Part shown: piece by piece, positions 16,285-26,243 of the stretch
How the letters are laid out: every line of letters begins with the position of its first letter
How positions within the stretch are numbered: position 1 is the stretch's first letter
Assembly (NCBI GenBank): GCA_019748335.1
Contig: JAIEPP010000453.1
Coordinates: forward strand, 1 to 35,827
Length of the DNA: 35,827 bases
Direction: 5' to 3'
DNA from: Xanthobacteraceae bacterium
GTDB lineage: Bacteria; Pseudomonadota; Alphaproteobacteria; Rhizobiales; Xanthobacteraceae
Translations under genes and position numbers: made by a program
The notes under the pieces: generated by a model
The model's input: only the letters and a program-made list of their open reading frames with translations
What the model was told of the DNA's origin: nothing
Database searches by the model: none

Positions 16285-16560
16285 CGCTCGGCATTTAAGA
16301 TACGCGATTCTGGCCGCAGAGCACGGGAGTTCTGCAGCGGGTGACGAATACATTGGACCTGTCTCAGTCCACCGTCAGCCGCCGGATCCTGCTGTTGGAG
16401 CGGCGTCTCGGGGTCGCCTTGTTCGAGCGCCGCAAGACGGGGATCAGCCTGACTCCGGCTGGACGCCGTTTTATCGATGAGGCGGCGGTCGGAGTCGAGC
16501 GCCTTACCACGACCATCTACGAGCTGAGGCAGGCGCGGAATGGTCGATCCAGGAGATCCG
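16285..16560 (+). pseudogene. LysR-family regulator, frameshifted N-terminal remnant
   Basis: HLRYAILAAEHGSSAA in one frame continues as VTNTLDLSQSTVSRRILLLERRLGVALFERRKTGISLTPAGRRFIDEA in another; no substrate-binding domain follows. Confidence 0.75.
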
Positions 16561-16927
16561 CACCGGACGGCCACAAGCATATGATCATCGAGTCGAACGC
16601 GACTGACATTTTGTTCAGTGCGTCGATCGATGGCGCCCCCGCCAACTGGCTGACCAAGAGTTTGCTCGCTGCGGGCAGCTTCGCATTCTAGTCGCGATTA
16701 TCAGTCGTCTTGCCGCGACATTGCAGCATCTGCGTCAGGTGCAGAGCTCGTTTCATTTGGTCATGCTGGATAGATACCGCAAGCTTACCAAGCGAACGTT
16801 CAGACCCCGATTGTTGCGCAGCCGTATTCGCGCACAACAAGCCGTAGCGACTTCACCTCTTCCGCGACCAGCGCGATCATGGGCCATGTCCACTCACACC
16901 CGCCGCGACGACGGTCATGATAACGTG

Positions 16928-18451
16928 TCATTCAGGGTGAAGCTTTCCATCCAAATAGAGATCGCGCAGCTTCCGCTTGAATATCTTCCCGGTCGTCTCA
17001 CGCGGCAACCCCGACATGAATCTGATGTCCCTGGGCACCTTGAAGTTGGCAAGTTTGGCTCGAAGGAAATTCTGCACTTCCGCTGACGTCAGCGATGCCT
17101 CCGGCTCGAGTTCGATGCAGGCGCACAACCGTTCACCGTATTCTTCGTCCGGAATACCGAATACGGCACAGTCTTGAACGCCGACCATTCCGACCAGGAT
17201 GTTTTCGATCTCGGCCGGATAGATGTTAACGCCGCCGGAGATAACCATGTCGCGCTTGCGGTCGCATAGGAACAAATAGCCATCCTCGTCGAGAAAGCCG
17301 ACGTCTCCGACGCTGACGAGATCACTGCGTCCGGCTTCAGCACGCGCACGCGCGTTGCCGTGATATTCGAAATCCGTATTGGCCGCCTGACGCATGAAGA
17401 TCTCGCCGGGCTCGTTCGGCCCGCAAGGTGTTCCATCCGAATGGAACACCTTTACGATACCGCCCTCGATTGGACGGCCCACCGTCCCCGGTTTCATCAA
17501 CGCCTCCTCGGCGGAGTGCCAAACCGGAATTCCGGTCTCGGTGGAGCCGAAATACTCATTTATGACCGGTCCCCACCATTCGATCATTGCGCGCTTCACG
17601 TCCGGCGGGCATGGGGCCGCGCCATGGACGACGAAGCGCAGGGAAGAAAGATCATAACGGCACCGCACTTGTTTCGGCAGACGCAAGAGCCGAACGAACA
17701 TGGTCGGTACCATATGCATGTGTGTAACTCGATGGCGCTCGACAAGCTGAAGCAGTTCTTCCGGCTCGAACCGAGGCTGCAGCACGAGTGTGCACTGATT
17801 TCGGAAGGCCATCATGCCGTAAGAGTGAGGCGCCGCGTGGTACATCGGTCCGTTCATCAGCACGACCTGGCCTTCGAGGGGCTTTATGCCAAACGCGGTC
17901 GCGCCGACCCGTGCCACAGCGGCCAACTGTTCGGGCCGCATCGACTTCCGCCGCACCCCTTTGGGTAACCCCGTGGTTCCCGACGTGTAGAACATCGGAG
18001 TCGACCCGGTCTCGCTTTCCTTCGACGGTTCGTACGAATCGCGCCAATCGTCCCAACTGATCCGACCAGTGGGGATTCCCGAAGCGTCGGGTGGGACACC
18101 ATATGCCTCGACGATCTCCGGCGGAGTCGCGACAGCCAGCAGCGTGATACGACCTGGCAAGTGGTCGCCGATCTGCGGCAGAAGGTCCGCGTGACAGACC
18201 AGGAGGTCAGCACCGCAGTCCGAAAGAATATAGGCGACTTCCTGGCCCTTCAGATGCCAATTGATTGGCACCACCGGGCTGCCTGACGTAGCCGCCGCCT
18301 GGACGACCTCGAAAAGCGCGAAATCATTTCGAAGCATCATGGCGATCGGCTTGCCGTCGCGCGCGCCCAGCGCATCGAACCCGGTACGTGCTCGCGCAAT
18401 GCGCTCCTGAATATCGGAATAGCTGATTACTCGGCTGCCACTAATGATCAT
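16928..18451 (-). CDS. AMP-dependent acyl-CoA synthetase/ligase (paralog 1)
   Basis: PMFYTSGTTGLPKGV, YFGSTETG, DRKRDMVISGGVNIYPAEIE, and C-terminal LPRETTGKIFKRKLR. Confidence 0.93.
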   Translation of the reverse strand: MIISGSRVISYSDIQERIARARTGFDALGARDGKPIAMMLRNDFALFEVVQAAATSGSPVVPINWHLKGQEVAYILSDCGADLLVCHADLLPQIGDHLPGRITLLAVATPPEIVEAYGVPPDASGIPTGRISWDDWRDSYEPSKESETGSTPMFYTSGTTGLPKGVRRKSMRPEQLAAVARVGATAFGIKPLEGQVVLMNGPMYHAAPHSYGMMAFRNQCTLVLQPRFEPEELLQLVERHRVTHMHMVPTMFVRLLRLPKQVRCRYDLSSLRFVVHGAAPCPPDVKRAMIEWWGPVINEYFGSTETGIPVWHSAEEALMKPGTVGRPIEGGIVKVFHSDGTPCGPNEPGEIFMRQAANTDFEYHGNARARAEAGRSDLVSVGDVGFLDEDGYLFLCDRKRDMVISGGVNIYPAEIENILVGMVGVQDCAVFGIPDEEYGERLCACIELEPEASLTSAEVQNFLRAKLANFKVPRDIRFMSGLPRETTGKIFKRKLRDLYLDGKLHPE

Positions 18452-18636
18452 GCCATAATTTCCCCTTCACGGCGTCGGACTCGCGGTGGCGCAAATCCCG
18501 TCGCCCACCCCTGCGGAACTACGAAGTCACAACCGATTGTTGCTGTCCTCAGCGTTTACAACAGACCGGTGAATGCGAAACCGAACGTTCCCATGGCCGC
18601 CCTTCGGCACGTCTGAGCAGTCCCGGCAGATGCGGA

Positions 18637-19611
18637 TCAGTTACGCGCGCGCCGCAGAAACTCGCCTTGCGCGCTCGCGAATTCGCTCTTCAGCCTGTCG
18701 ATCAATTCAGCGACAGGAGGCGCGTCGTTGATCTGTCCGATGCCTTGTCCCGCCCCCCAGATATCGCGCCACGCCTTGGCCTTCATGTTTCCACCCGAAC
18801 CGAAGTTCATCCTGGACTTGTCCGCGGCCGGCAGATTGCTTGGGTCAAGTCCGGCTGCAACGATCGAAGGTCCGAGATAGTTTCCATGCACGCCGGTGAA
18901 GAGGTTGGTATAAACGATGTCCTGCGCGGCATGATCGGCAAGAGCCTGCTTGTAACGCGGATCGGCATTGGCCTCCGCGGTCGCTATGAAGCGGGTCCCC
19001 ATATATGCCAGGTCGGCGCCTAGCGCGAGCGCGGACGCAATGCCCCAGCCGTCGGCGATTGCACCGGAAAGCAAGATGGTGCCTTTGAACCACTGCTTGA
19101 CCTCGCGGACCAGCGCGAAAGGCGACAGCGTACCAGCATGGCCGCCCGCGCCCGCGCACACGAGGATCAACCCGTCGACACCCTGCTCGGCGGCCTTGCG
19201 CGCATGCCGGACGTTGATGACGTCGTGAAACACCAGGCCGCCGTAGGAATGCGCAGCTTCGACAATCTCGGAGGGCGGCCGCAACGATGTGATGATGATC
19301 GGCGCCTTGTGCTTCACGCAAACTTCCATGTCACGCATCAAACCGTCGTTTGATGCGTGACAGATCTGGTTGACGGCATAGGGAGCGACCCGTTTCCCTG
19401 GATTCCTGGCCTTATATTCCGCAAGCTCGCCTTCAATTCTGGTCAACCACTGGTCCAGCGCTTGCGGCGGCCGAGCATTCAGCGCCGGAAACGAGCCAAT
19501 GACACCCGCCTTGCACTGCGCAATCGCCAGCTCCGGGCCGGACACGATGAAAAGCGGAGAGCCCAGGACCGGCAACTCAAGGCATTCTGCGAGCAGCTTA
19601 GGTAATGACAT
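18637..19611 (-). CDS. Nitronate monooxygenase / NPD-like FMN oxidoreductase
   Basis: PLFIVSGPELAIAQCKAGVIGSFPALNARP, LILVCAGAGGHAGTLSPFALVREVK, GAIADGWGIASALALGADLAYMGTRFIAT. Confidence 0.9.
   Translation of the reverse strand: MSLPKLLAECLELPVLGSPLFIVSGPELAIAQCKAGVIGSFPALNARPPQALDQWLTRIEGELAEYKARNPGKRVAPYAVNQICHASNDGLMRDMEVCVKHKAPIIITSLRPPSEIVEAAHSYGGLVFHDVINVRHARKAAEQGVDGLILVCAGAGGHAGTLSPFALVREVKQWFKGTILLSGAIADGWGIASALALGADLAYMGTRFIATAEANADPRYKQALADHAAQDIVYTNLFTGVHGNYLGPSIVAAGLDPSNLPAADKSRMNFGSGGNMKAKAWRDIWGAGQGIGQINDAPPVAELIDRLKSEFASAQGEFLRRARN
19329..19362. repeat. Perfect 34-bp hairpin (15-bp arms, 4-nt loop) inside the NPD-like CDS
   Basis: TGTCACGCATCAAAC-CGTC-GTTTGATGCGTGACA. Confidence 0.95.
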
Positions 19612-19707
19612 TTTCAGCCTTCCTTGTGTGAGACGGCAGGCATCCCACTTCGTTCGCGCATTCCGTGAGACCGGTTCGATCCCGCATCTCCTTGCGACAA
19701 GCCGACA

Positions 19708-20714
19708 TCAGAACGACACGCCGATCTTTCCGAAATGTTTTCCCGTACTTTGGTACCGAAACGCGTCCGCGAGTTCGTCTATCGGGAAGGTTCTGTCGAT
19801 GATCGGCCGTATTCCGGTCGTCTCCAGCGCCCGCACGAAGTCGTCCTGCTCGCTTCGATTCCCGACCACCAGCCCCTGCAGTGGGCCCTGTTTCGTCATC
19901 AGCAACGTGGATGGAATCTCACCTTTATGGCCGGTGAGCACACCGATGAGCGCGATATGCCCCCCACCTTTATGGCCGCGATCGACTGTGGCAAGGTTCG
20001 AGCGCCCCCGACTTCGATGACGTGGTCGACTCCGCGCCCGCCGGTCCAATCGAATATTCTCTTGCCCCAATCAGGCTGCGATCGATAATTAACGGTGTGG
20101 CTCGCGCCAAGTTTGCGCAATCTCTCCAGCTTTTCGTCGCTGGACGATGTAGCCACCACGGTTGCTCCGGTAGCGAGCGCAATCTGGAGCGCGAATAGAG
20201 AAACCCCGCCCGTTCCGAGGATAAGGACGACTTCCCCGGACCGCAGCCGGCCGTTCACGACGAGCGCCCTCCAGGCCGTCAAACCGGCGGTCGTCAGCGT
20301 TGCCGCCTCGATCGGGTCGTAGTCTTTGGGTGCCCTGGTGAACCATGTTGCCGGCCGCACGACGCGCTCTTGGGCATAGCCATCGACGCCGTCTCCAGGT
20401 GTGGTCTCAAACCCGTGCAGAAACGGCCGACCACTCGACCATGTCGGAAAGAAACACGACACGACCAGATCTCCCACCGAGAAGCGCCGAACCCCTTCGC
20501 CGACAGCCCGGACGACGCCCGCGGCGTCCGACAGAGGAATCCGGCCATCGAGAACACGAAATGGTCCGGCGGCCACGCTATAGTCGTGATAATTCAGCGA
20601 GCTCGCCCTTACCTCGACCAGTATTTCTCCGGGCCCAGGCGCTTCCGGCTCGGGTACGTCGCAGATCTGGAGATTGTCCAAGCCGCCGGGCGCCGTTAGC
20701 TTCACCGCTCGCAT
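19708..20714 (-). pseudogene. MDR/zinc-type alcohol dehydrogenase (quinone oxidoreductase-like), interrupted by a frameshift
   Basis: MRAVKLTAPGGLDNLQ...VVLILGTGGVSLFALQIALATGATVVATSSSDEKLERLRKLGA...LPQSIAAIK in one frame; GGHIALIGVLTGHKGEIPS...FPIDELADAFRYQSTGKHFGKIGVSF in another. The junction is a six-C run (19960-19965). Confidence 0.85.
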
Positions 20715-20729
20715 TGGATATCCTTCTTC

Positions 20730-21275
20730 TCAATTTTTCTTGTGGCAGCCGCCCGGCAGAGGCGGCGCCGAATGCGCGTCGCCCCTCGAGAATGGTGCCT
20801 TTCGCATGAGCGCTGAAATTGTGGCTCGGCTCTCGCCGGCCTGATCCAGCTGCGCCCGCAGAAAGGCCATCGAACCGGTCTCGTGCACGAGTTCGACGAG
20901 CGCATCGAGAGTCGTTTCGACACGAGCGGCGGACAGGAAATGGACGTCGAGCTGAACCGTTTGCCCGCCGAGCGCTCTTTCTCCGAGACCACCGAAAAAC
21001 GAACCACAAAACAGAGCCATATCCGCGAACGTCAGAAGCATTCCGCCGTGCAGCACGTTGGCCATGTTGAGATGCGATACCTGCGGCGACAGCATCCTCA
21101 CTCTGGCCCGCTTCGGCCCCTCGGATCGCACCATCAGCGGTCCCAGAACCTCGGTGAAGAGCCCCCTGCGCACGGGCTCCCATTGAAACCATCCAGGATG
21201 ATCCGCATGCGGACGGCAATCGACAAGCCCGAAAAGCGCGTCGAGATACGGAACGACATTCAGAGCAATAGTCAT
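20730..21275 (-). CDS. PaaI-like hotdog-fold thioesterase
   Basis: Hotdog motif LNMANVLHGGMLLTFADMALFCG; start taken at MTIALNV (21275). Confidence 0.85.
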   Translation of the reverse strand: MTIALNVVPYLDALFGLVDCRPHADHPGWFQWEPVRRGLFTEVLGPLMVRSEGPKRARVRMLSPQVSHLNMANVLHGGMLLTFADMALFCGSFFGGLGERALGGQTVQLDVHFLSAARVETTLDALVELVHETGSMAFLRAQLDQAGESRATISALMRKAPFSRGDAHSAPPLPGGCHKKN

Positions 21276-21351
21276 GGAGCGATCCCGCCCAGGTGCAAGA
21301 CGGTCGCAAACCACGGTTCAGCTGAACGAACAATATTTGGTCGCCAATGAT

Positions 21352-22113
21352 TCACCCCAGCGACTGCCTTCCCTCTTCCGTGCGCTGAAACGCGTGGAGG
21401 CTATGCTCGATCGCTTGTCGTTCGATGGAGATAGCCGTCGGACGATCGCAACACTCACCATTATCCATCGCCCGCTTGATCAAGCGAATACAACCGCGAG
21501 ATGCTCCGGCGATCTCGCGGATCAGCTCATCCAATCCCTCCTGTAGCTTGTCCTCGGAAAAGACGCGATTGACCAGACCAACGCTATTGGCTTGAGGAGC
21601 CGCAAGCCGACGTCCAGTAAAAAGCAATTCGCGCGCCAGACTCCGTCCCACAATGCGCGGAAGGCGCTGGGTGGCACCGACGCCGCCGCGCGACGCCTCC
21701 GGCCATTGGAACGACGCGCCGCTCGTGGCATAGATGAAATCGCATGCTGTCGCCAGTTCGCTGCCACCTCCTACCGCGGCTCCATGCACAACGCTGAGCG
21801 TCGGCGCGGGACACCCTTCGATGGCGAGATAGGCATCCAATCCGCGATGACGCCGTTTCGACATCCAATCCAGGCTCTGGGCCCGGAATTCCTTGAGATC
21901 GACGCCAGCGCAAAAGGCCGAGCCGCGACCACGTATGATAACAAGGTCGAGCTCACCGTCGAAGCGTAGCCGTTCAAACAGAACGCACAGTTCATCGCAC
22001 ATTTGCAGGTTGATGGCGTTGCGCGACTCGGGGCGGTTCAGCCACACGGTCAGCACGCCGGCCATCCGTTCCACGGTCAGTGTTTCAAAGGACAATCGGT
22101 TCGAGCTCATCAA
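21352..22113 (-). CDS. Enoyl-CoA hydratase/isomerase family protein
   Basis: Crotonase motifs NRPESRNAIN, GRGSAFCAGVDLKEF, GAAVGGGSELATACDFIYA, WPEASRGGVGATQRLPR. Confidence 0.92.
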   Translation of the reverse strand: MMSSNRLSFETLTVERMAGVLTVWLNRPESRNAINLQMCDELCVLFERLRFDGELDLVIIRGRGSAFCAGVDLKEFRAQSLDWMSKRRHRGLDAYLAIEGCPAPTLSVVHGAAVGGGSELATACDFIYATSGASFQWPEASRGGVGATQRLPRIVGRSLARELLFTGRRLAAPQANSVGLVNRVFSEDKLQEGLDELIREIAGASRGCIRLIKRAMDNGECCDRPTAISIERQAIEHSLHAFQRTEEGRQSLG

Positions 22114-22203
22114 ATATCCTCTGGATTTTCATCAGCTCAAAGGGGCTTCGAGCAGGTTCGTACCCGACAGTCCTGCTGACGCGGGTCGGGTGCGATCATT
22201 CGA

Positions 22204-22986
22204 TTACTTCTTGCGCGCCGGCCGGGAATTCCTGGGATCCTGATCCAGCACGAGATCCCACAGCTCCATACCGGTCGGAGCGCTGCGCTCCTCAAGCAGA
22301 TGGCCGACAAGCCCTGCACATCGGCCGACCATCATTAAACCTCTGCTGAGCAATGGATCGATTCCCATATCGGCAACAATCGCGGCAGTCGCGCCGACGG
22401 CATTCATCGGCAAGGTCTTTCCCAGCGCCGCGCCCAACTCGGCGGTCACCGCTTCCATCAGCCTCCAATGAACGCCATAGAACCCATTTGCTCGCGACAG
22501 TTCACGAAGCACCGGTACGCGCGGATCGCCGTTCACGTGAATATTGTGCCCGACGCCGTAGATAGGCCGACGTTCGGCGCGCATGGCATTCACCAGACTA
22601 CGCGCGGCTGCGTGCACCTCGTCGTCACTCGCCTGCGCCGGTAGAGGCTTGGCCGCGCCGACCAACATTTCCGCGGCATTCTGCGTGGTGCCAAGAAACA
22701 CGCTACCAGCGCCCAGCAGACCCGCAGCCACCGCTCCCTGCAAAGCTTCCGGAGCCCCCAGAAACGTGAGGCGGGCGCTCAGGGCGCTCGGCGTCAATCC
22801 ATGATCGCAGGCCGCGACCAACAGCACATTCAGCATCGCCTTTTCCGCCGGACTTGGCATCCGAGCAGCGGTCACGAGCATGAGCATGTCGACAAAATCG
22901 AGCTTGCCCAGGACCTCTTCAGCGAGATTGCGTCCTCGTACAACGATACTGTCAACTGTCGTGTAGCCGATTTCGGTCTTGATCAC
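22204..22986 (-). CDS. Citrate synthase superfamily / citryl-CoA lyase-like protein
   Basis: TVDSIVVRGRNLAEEVLGKLDFVDMLMLVTAARMPSPAEKAMLNVLLVAACDHGLTPSALSARL; 260 aa with GVGHNIHVNGDPRVP. Confidence 0.82.
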   Translation of the reverse strand: MIKTEIGYTTVDSIVVRGRNLAEEVLGKLDFVDMLMLVTAARMPSPAEKAMLNVLLVAACDHGLTPSALSARLTFLGAPEALQGAVAAGLLGAGSVFLGTTQNAAEMLVGAAKPLPAQASDDEVHAAARSLVNAMRAERRPIYGVGHNIHVNGDPRVPVLRELSRANGFYGVHWRLMEAVTAELGAALGKTLPMNAVGATAAIVADMGIDPLLSRGLMMVGRCAGLVGHLLEERSAPTGMELWDLVLDQDPRNSRPARKK

Positions 22987-23174
22987 GTTTCCAAATTCCT
23001 TCCGCGCGTGGAGATCCCTCGTCGCATTTGGGCCAAGCTGCGCTCGACAGAGAGCAGCCGTCCGATTTCCTCCCGAGTTCGCGAAGAGCCGATGGGTCTT
23101 GCCATCGACGACGTCCGCGTTCGACGCGCCTTGAAAGCCACTCTGTCGACACCTCGTGGATCGGTCAATTCACG

Positions 23175-23198
23175 GGATAAAAAATCAATAGGTTGATG
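23175..23198. repeat. 24-bp interspersed repeat, copy 1
   Basis: GGATAAAAAATCAATAGGTTGATG; 23/24 match to copy 2 at 28123-28146, with GGTCAA 12 bp upstream in both. Confidence 0.9.
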
Positions 23199-23405
23199 CG
23201 ATCGAAAGCTACAGACGGCTGTCGCTTCAACTGTCGCATTGACGGCGCCTTGCCACCCCGCGCCTCTCGCATGCCGCGAGGCACGTGAATGATCGGAATC
23301 GCCTTGGGCTAAATATCCAACGTGTGGTCGATGCGCGTCGTTCGGGTGAGACGCTGAAGGATGGATTTCCGCACGAGAACGGGACTCGTTCGGACACAGC
23401 CTGGG

Positions 23406-24950
23406 TTAGTTCGCCGAGTGCTCCCTGAGCATGCGACGCACTTCGGTCTTGAGTACCTTGCCCAACGGGCTTTTTGGCAAGTCAGCCCAGAATTCGACGG
23501 ACTTTGGAGCCTTGACGCCGCCAAGACGAGCCTTGCACCGACCAATCAATTCGGTCTCGCTCAGCGATGCTCCACTTTTCAGAACAACGATCGCCTTGAC
23601 GGCTTCACCCCACTTCGCGTCCGGCACGCCGACCACGGTACAGTCCTGGATCTCGGGAAAGGACCATATGGTCTGCTCCACTTCCGAGGGAAATACGTTG
23701 AAGCCCCCGCTGATGATAAGGTCCCGAATACGATCAACGATGTAGATGAAGCCCTCCTCGTCCTGATAGGCGATATCGCCAGTGCCATGCCATCCGAGCG
23801 CATTGCGCTCGACGACCTGGCCGTCCTGCCAGTAGCCTCGCATGACCATATTGCTCCGAACGACGACTTCTCCCCGCTCCCCCGGCTTCAGCAGCCGTCC
23901 GCCCTCTCCTCTGATCGCGATTTTGGCAAACGGGGTGGCCCGCCCGCAGCTATGCAGGCGATGCTCGAGAGCCGGGTCCTGGAAGCTCTTTTCATACTCG
24001 GACGGAAGCATCATCGCGACGACCGGTGACGCCTCGGTCTGTCCGAAGCCCTGCATGACGACGGGTCCGAACATCGCGATTGCCTGTCTGAGCTTCGCCA
24101 CGGACAAAGGAGCTGCGCCGATCAGGAGATAGCGCAGCGACGAGAAATCCCGATCGGAAATGCCGGGAATATCGAGAAGCGAATAGAGCGATGTCGGTGT
24201 CAGCATGAGCATGGCTATCCGATGTCGCTCTATCTGTTCGATGACGCGAGGCAGATCAGGCGTGCGCAAGATGTAGATGGTGCCACCGAGGGCCATGACA
24301 TGAAAGCTGATGATTCCTGCCGCATGCGTCATCGGGTTGCACAGGAGATAACGGGGTTTGTCGTCGTAATGGAGAAGAGCGAGAAGTGACGCCACACCGG
24401 CTTCGACGCCCCGTTGTGTCTGTACCACGGCCTTGGGCTCGCCCGTCGTTCCTCCGCTGCTCGTTATCCTGAAATCGTCGGCCGCGGGATCGTCTTGTGG
24501 CGGAGGGTAGGCGTTGTCATTTTCTCCGACCCAGTCTTCCAGACGCGGCGCTTCTGGCGCATCGCCCGCGAAGCAGACGACTCGAATGCCCTCAGCTTGA
24601 CTGCGGATATCTTCGATATCGGCCTGGAATTCGCTATGCACGAAGAGCAAGCGCGCTCCCGTCCGTACAAGGTGCCGAATGTTCTCCTGCATCGAGGAGC
24701 GCGCATTGAGCGGGATCCAGACGCAGCGCGCCCGTTGAAGTCCCAACAACGCTACGTAAGCCCAGAGGTTGTTATGACTGAGAATCGCGACGCGATCATG
24801 CTCGCGTATCCCCTCGCGGTTCAGCGCCCACGCGATCCGATGCGACCACTGAACCACTTCACGGTAGCTCAGTTGGGCATCTCCATCCACAAGGCACGGC
24901 AACTCGCGGCTTAGCGAACCGCCATGATCCAAGAAGTCGATCAACGTCAT
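23406..24950 (-). CDS. AMP-dependent acyl-CoA synthetase/ligase (paralog 2)
   Basis: ITSSGGTTGEPKAVV, GFGQTEASPV, IVDRIRDLIISGGFNVFPSEVEQ, LPKSPLGKVLKTEVR; start at MTLIDFLDH. Confidence 0.92.
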   Translation of the reverse strand: MTLIDFLDHGGSLSRELPCLVDGDAQLSYREVVQWSHRIAWALNREGIREHDRVAILSHNNLWAYVALLGLQRARCVWIPLNARSSMQENIRHLVRTGARLLFVHSEFQADIEDIRSQAEGIRVVCFAGDAPEAPRLEDWVGENDNAYPPPQDDPAADDFRITSSGGTTGEPKAVVQTQRGVEAGVASLLALLHYDDKPRYLLCNPMTHAAGIISFHVMALGGTIYILRTPDLPRVIEQIERHRIAMLMLTPTSLYSLLDIPGISDRDFSSLRYLLIGAAPLSVAKLRQAIAMFGPVVMQGFGQTEASPVVAMMLPSEYEKSFQDPALEHRLHSCGRATPFAKIAIRGEGGRLLKPGERGEVVVRSNMVMRGYWQDGQVVERNALGWHGTGDIAYQDEEGFIYIVDRIRDLIISGGFNVFPSEVEQTIWSFPEIQDCTVVGVPDAKWGEAVKAIVVLKSGASLSETELIGRCKARLGGVKAPKSVEFWADLPKSPLGKVLKTEVRRMLREHSAN

Positions 24951-25002
24951 CTGGAAATTTCCCTCTTGGGCACCACACTCGTCATCGGGCGGGAGGAACC
25001 AC

Positions 25003-25614
25003 CTAGCGCAGCCGAGCCATTTGAAAGAGATCCGAAGTTCGCGCATACCAGCCGCTGCCATGCATCCGAGCGATCAACCTGAGCTTCTCGCCGTGAATAT
25101 GGTGCCGCGTTGGCTCGACCAGATCGTCCCGAACGTGGAGGTGCGTTACGCGTCCCAATACAAGCTTCGATGCCGGGCCAAGTCGGATCGTCGTTGTGAC
25201 TTCGCACTCGAGGCTTGCTGGAGATTCCGCAACGACGGGAGCTCGCGTCTTCACCCCGCAGTGCGGTGTCAAGCCGGAACGTTCCAATTCGGATGTTCCT
25301 GCTGGAAATGGAAACGCGCAGACATTCATCTTCTCCGCCATCGGCTCGTCGACCAGATTGCAAACGAAATCACCGGCAGGATCGAGATTCCGCCATGTAT
25401 CCTTCAGAGCGTTCGCGTCACCCTCCCCCGGACCAATCCCCAGGGCCACGATGGGAGGGTCCGAGCTCACGAGGTTGAAGAAGCTGAAAGGAGCGCAATT
25501 GACCCGCCCCTGGTCGTCCATCGTGGTGACAAGCGCTATGGGACGCGGGACCACCACGCCGAGAAGCAATTTGTAGACCGATCGCGCAGGAATTTCCGTC
25601 AGGTCGAATATCAT
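25003..25614 (-). CDS. Flavin reductase-like (FMN-binding split barrel) protein
   Basis: YKLLLGVVVPRPIALVTTMDDQGRVNCAPFSFFNLVSSDPPIVALGIG; start at MIFDLTE. Confidence 0.85.
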   Translation of the reverse strand: MIFDLTEIPARSVYKLLLGVVVPRPIALVTTMDDQGRVNCAPFSFFNLVSSDPPIVALGIGPGEGDANALKDTWRNLDPAGDFVCNLVDEPMAEKMNVCAFPFPAGTSELERSGLTPHCGVKTRAPVVAESPASLECEVTTTIRLGPASKLVLGRVTHLHVRDDLVEPTRHHIHGEKLRLIARMHGSGWYARTSDLFQMARLR

Positions 25615-25727
25615 ATTTTTCTTTCTTGCCTGGCCCCTTCGCAGGAATCGAGACCGGCCCTGGTCCGCGCCGGACGATGTCATGGGAGTCCCCGATCATA
25701 ACCGTCGGCGAACCGTCGTCCGGTTCG

Positions 25728-26243
25728 CTATTCGACACCGGACCTTGTTGCGATGGTCCGTTCAGCCGCCGCATCCGTTCGGCGACGAACCATCATCACG
25801 GCGCGGACTTCAAGCACCGTCTCCTTCCGCTGATTTGTTGTCGTGCGGCGGAAGACGGCGACACCCCGGTCCCTGCGGCTTGTTTCCTTCAGTTCAACGA
25901 CCTCGACACTGACGCTGATCGTATCGCCGAGGAAAGTTGGACGCTTGAACGTCAACTCGGTCTCGAGCAGACCCAGGAGCGCGGGCTCGATGAACTGGTT
26001 GACGACCGTCCGCGTGTTCAATCCGGCGCTGACCGAAGCAACCAGCAAACCGTGAGCGATGCGCTGACCGAAGTGCGTCGTCTTGGCGTATTCGGCATCG
26101 ACATGGAGTCTGTTGAAGTCTCCGGTCAACGCGGCAAAGGTGACCACGTCCGTCTCGGTTATGGTTCGGCTGGCGGTCGAATAGCGTGCGCCGATTTCGA
26201 GATCGTCCCAGAAGAGTTCCCGGGCGAGTTGCTCCAGATTCAC
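25728..26243 (-). CDS. MaoC-family dehydratase (hydratase 2-like)
   Basis: ITETDVVTFAALTGDFNRLHVDAEYAKTTHFGQRIAHGLLVASVSAGL. Confidence 0.92.
   Translation of the reverse strand: MNLEQLARELFWDDLEIGARYSTASRTITETDVVTFAALTGDFNRLHVDAEYAKTTHFGQRIAHGLLVASVSAGLNTRTVVNQFIEPALLGLLETELTFKRPTFLGDTISVSVEVVELKETSRRDRGVAVFRRTTTNQRKETVLEVRAVMMVRRRTDAAAERTIATRSGVE

Noticed and set aside
23184-23197. FNR/FixK box in the 24-bp repeat
   Set aside because: FNR/FixK sites are TTGAT-N4-ATCAA; here the half-sites are in the opposite order (ATCAA-N4-TTGAT).
25021-25701. 226-aa plus-strand ORF
   Set aside because: Antisense to the flavin reductase-like gene, Arg-rich.
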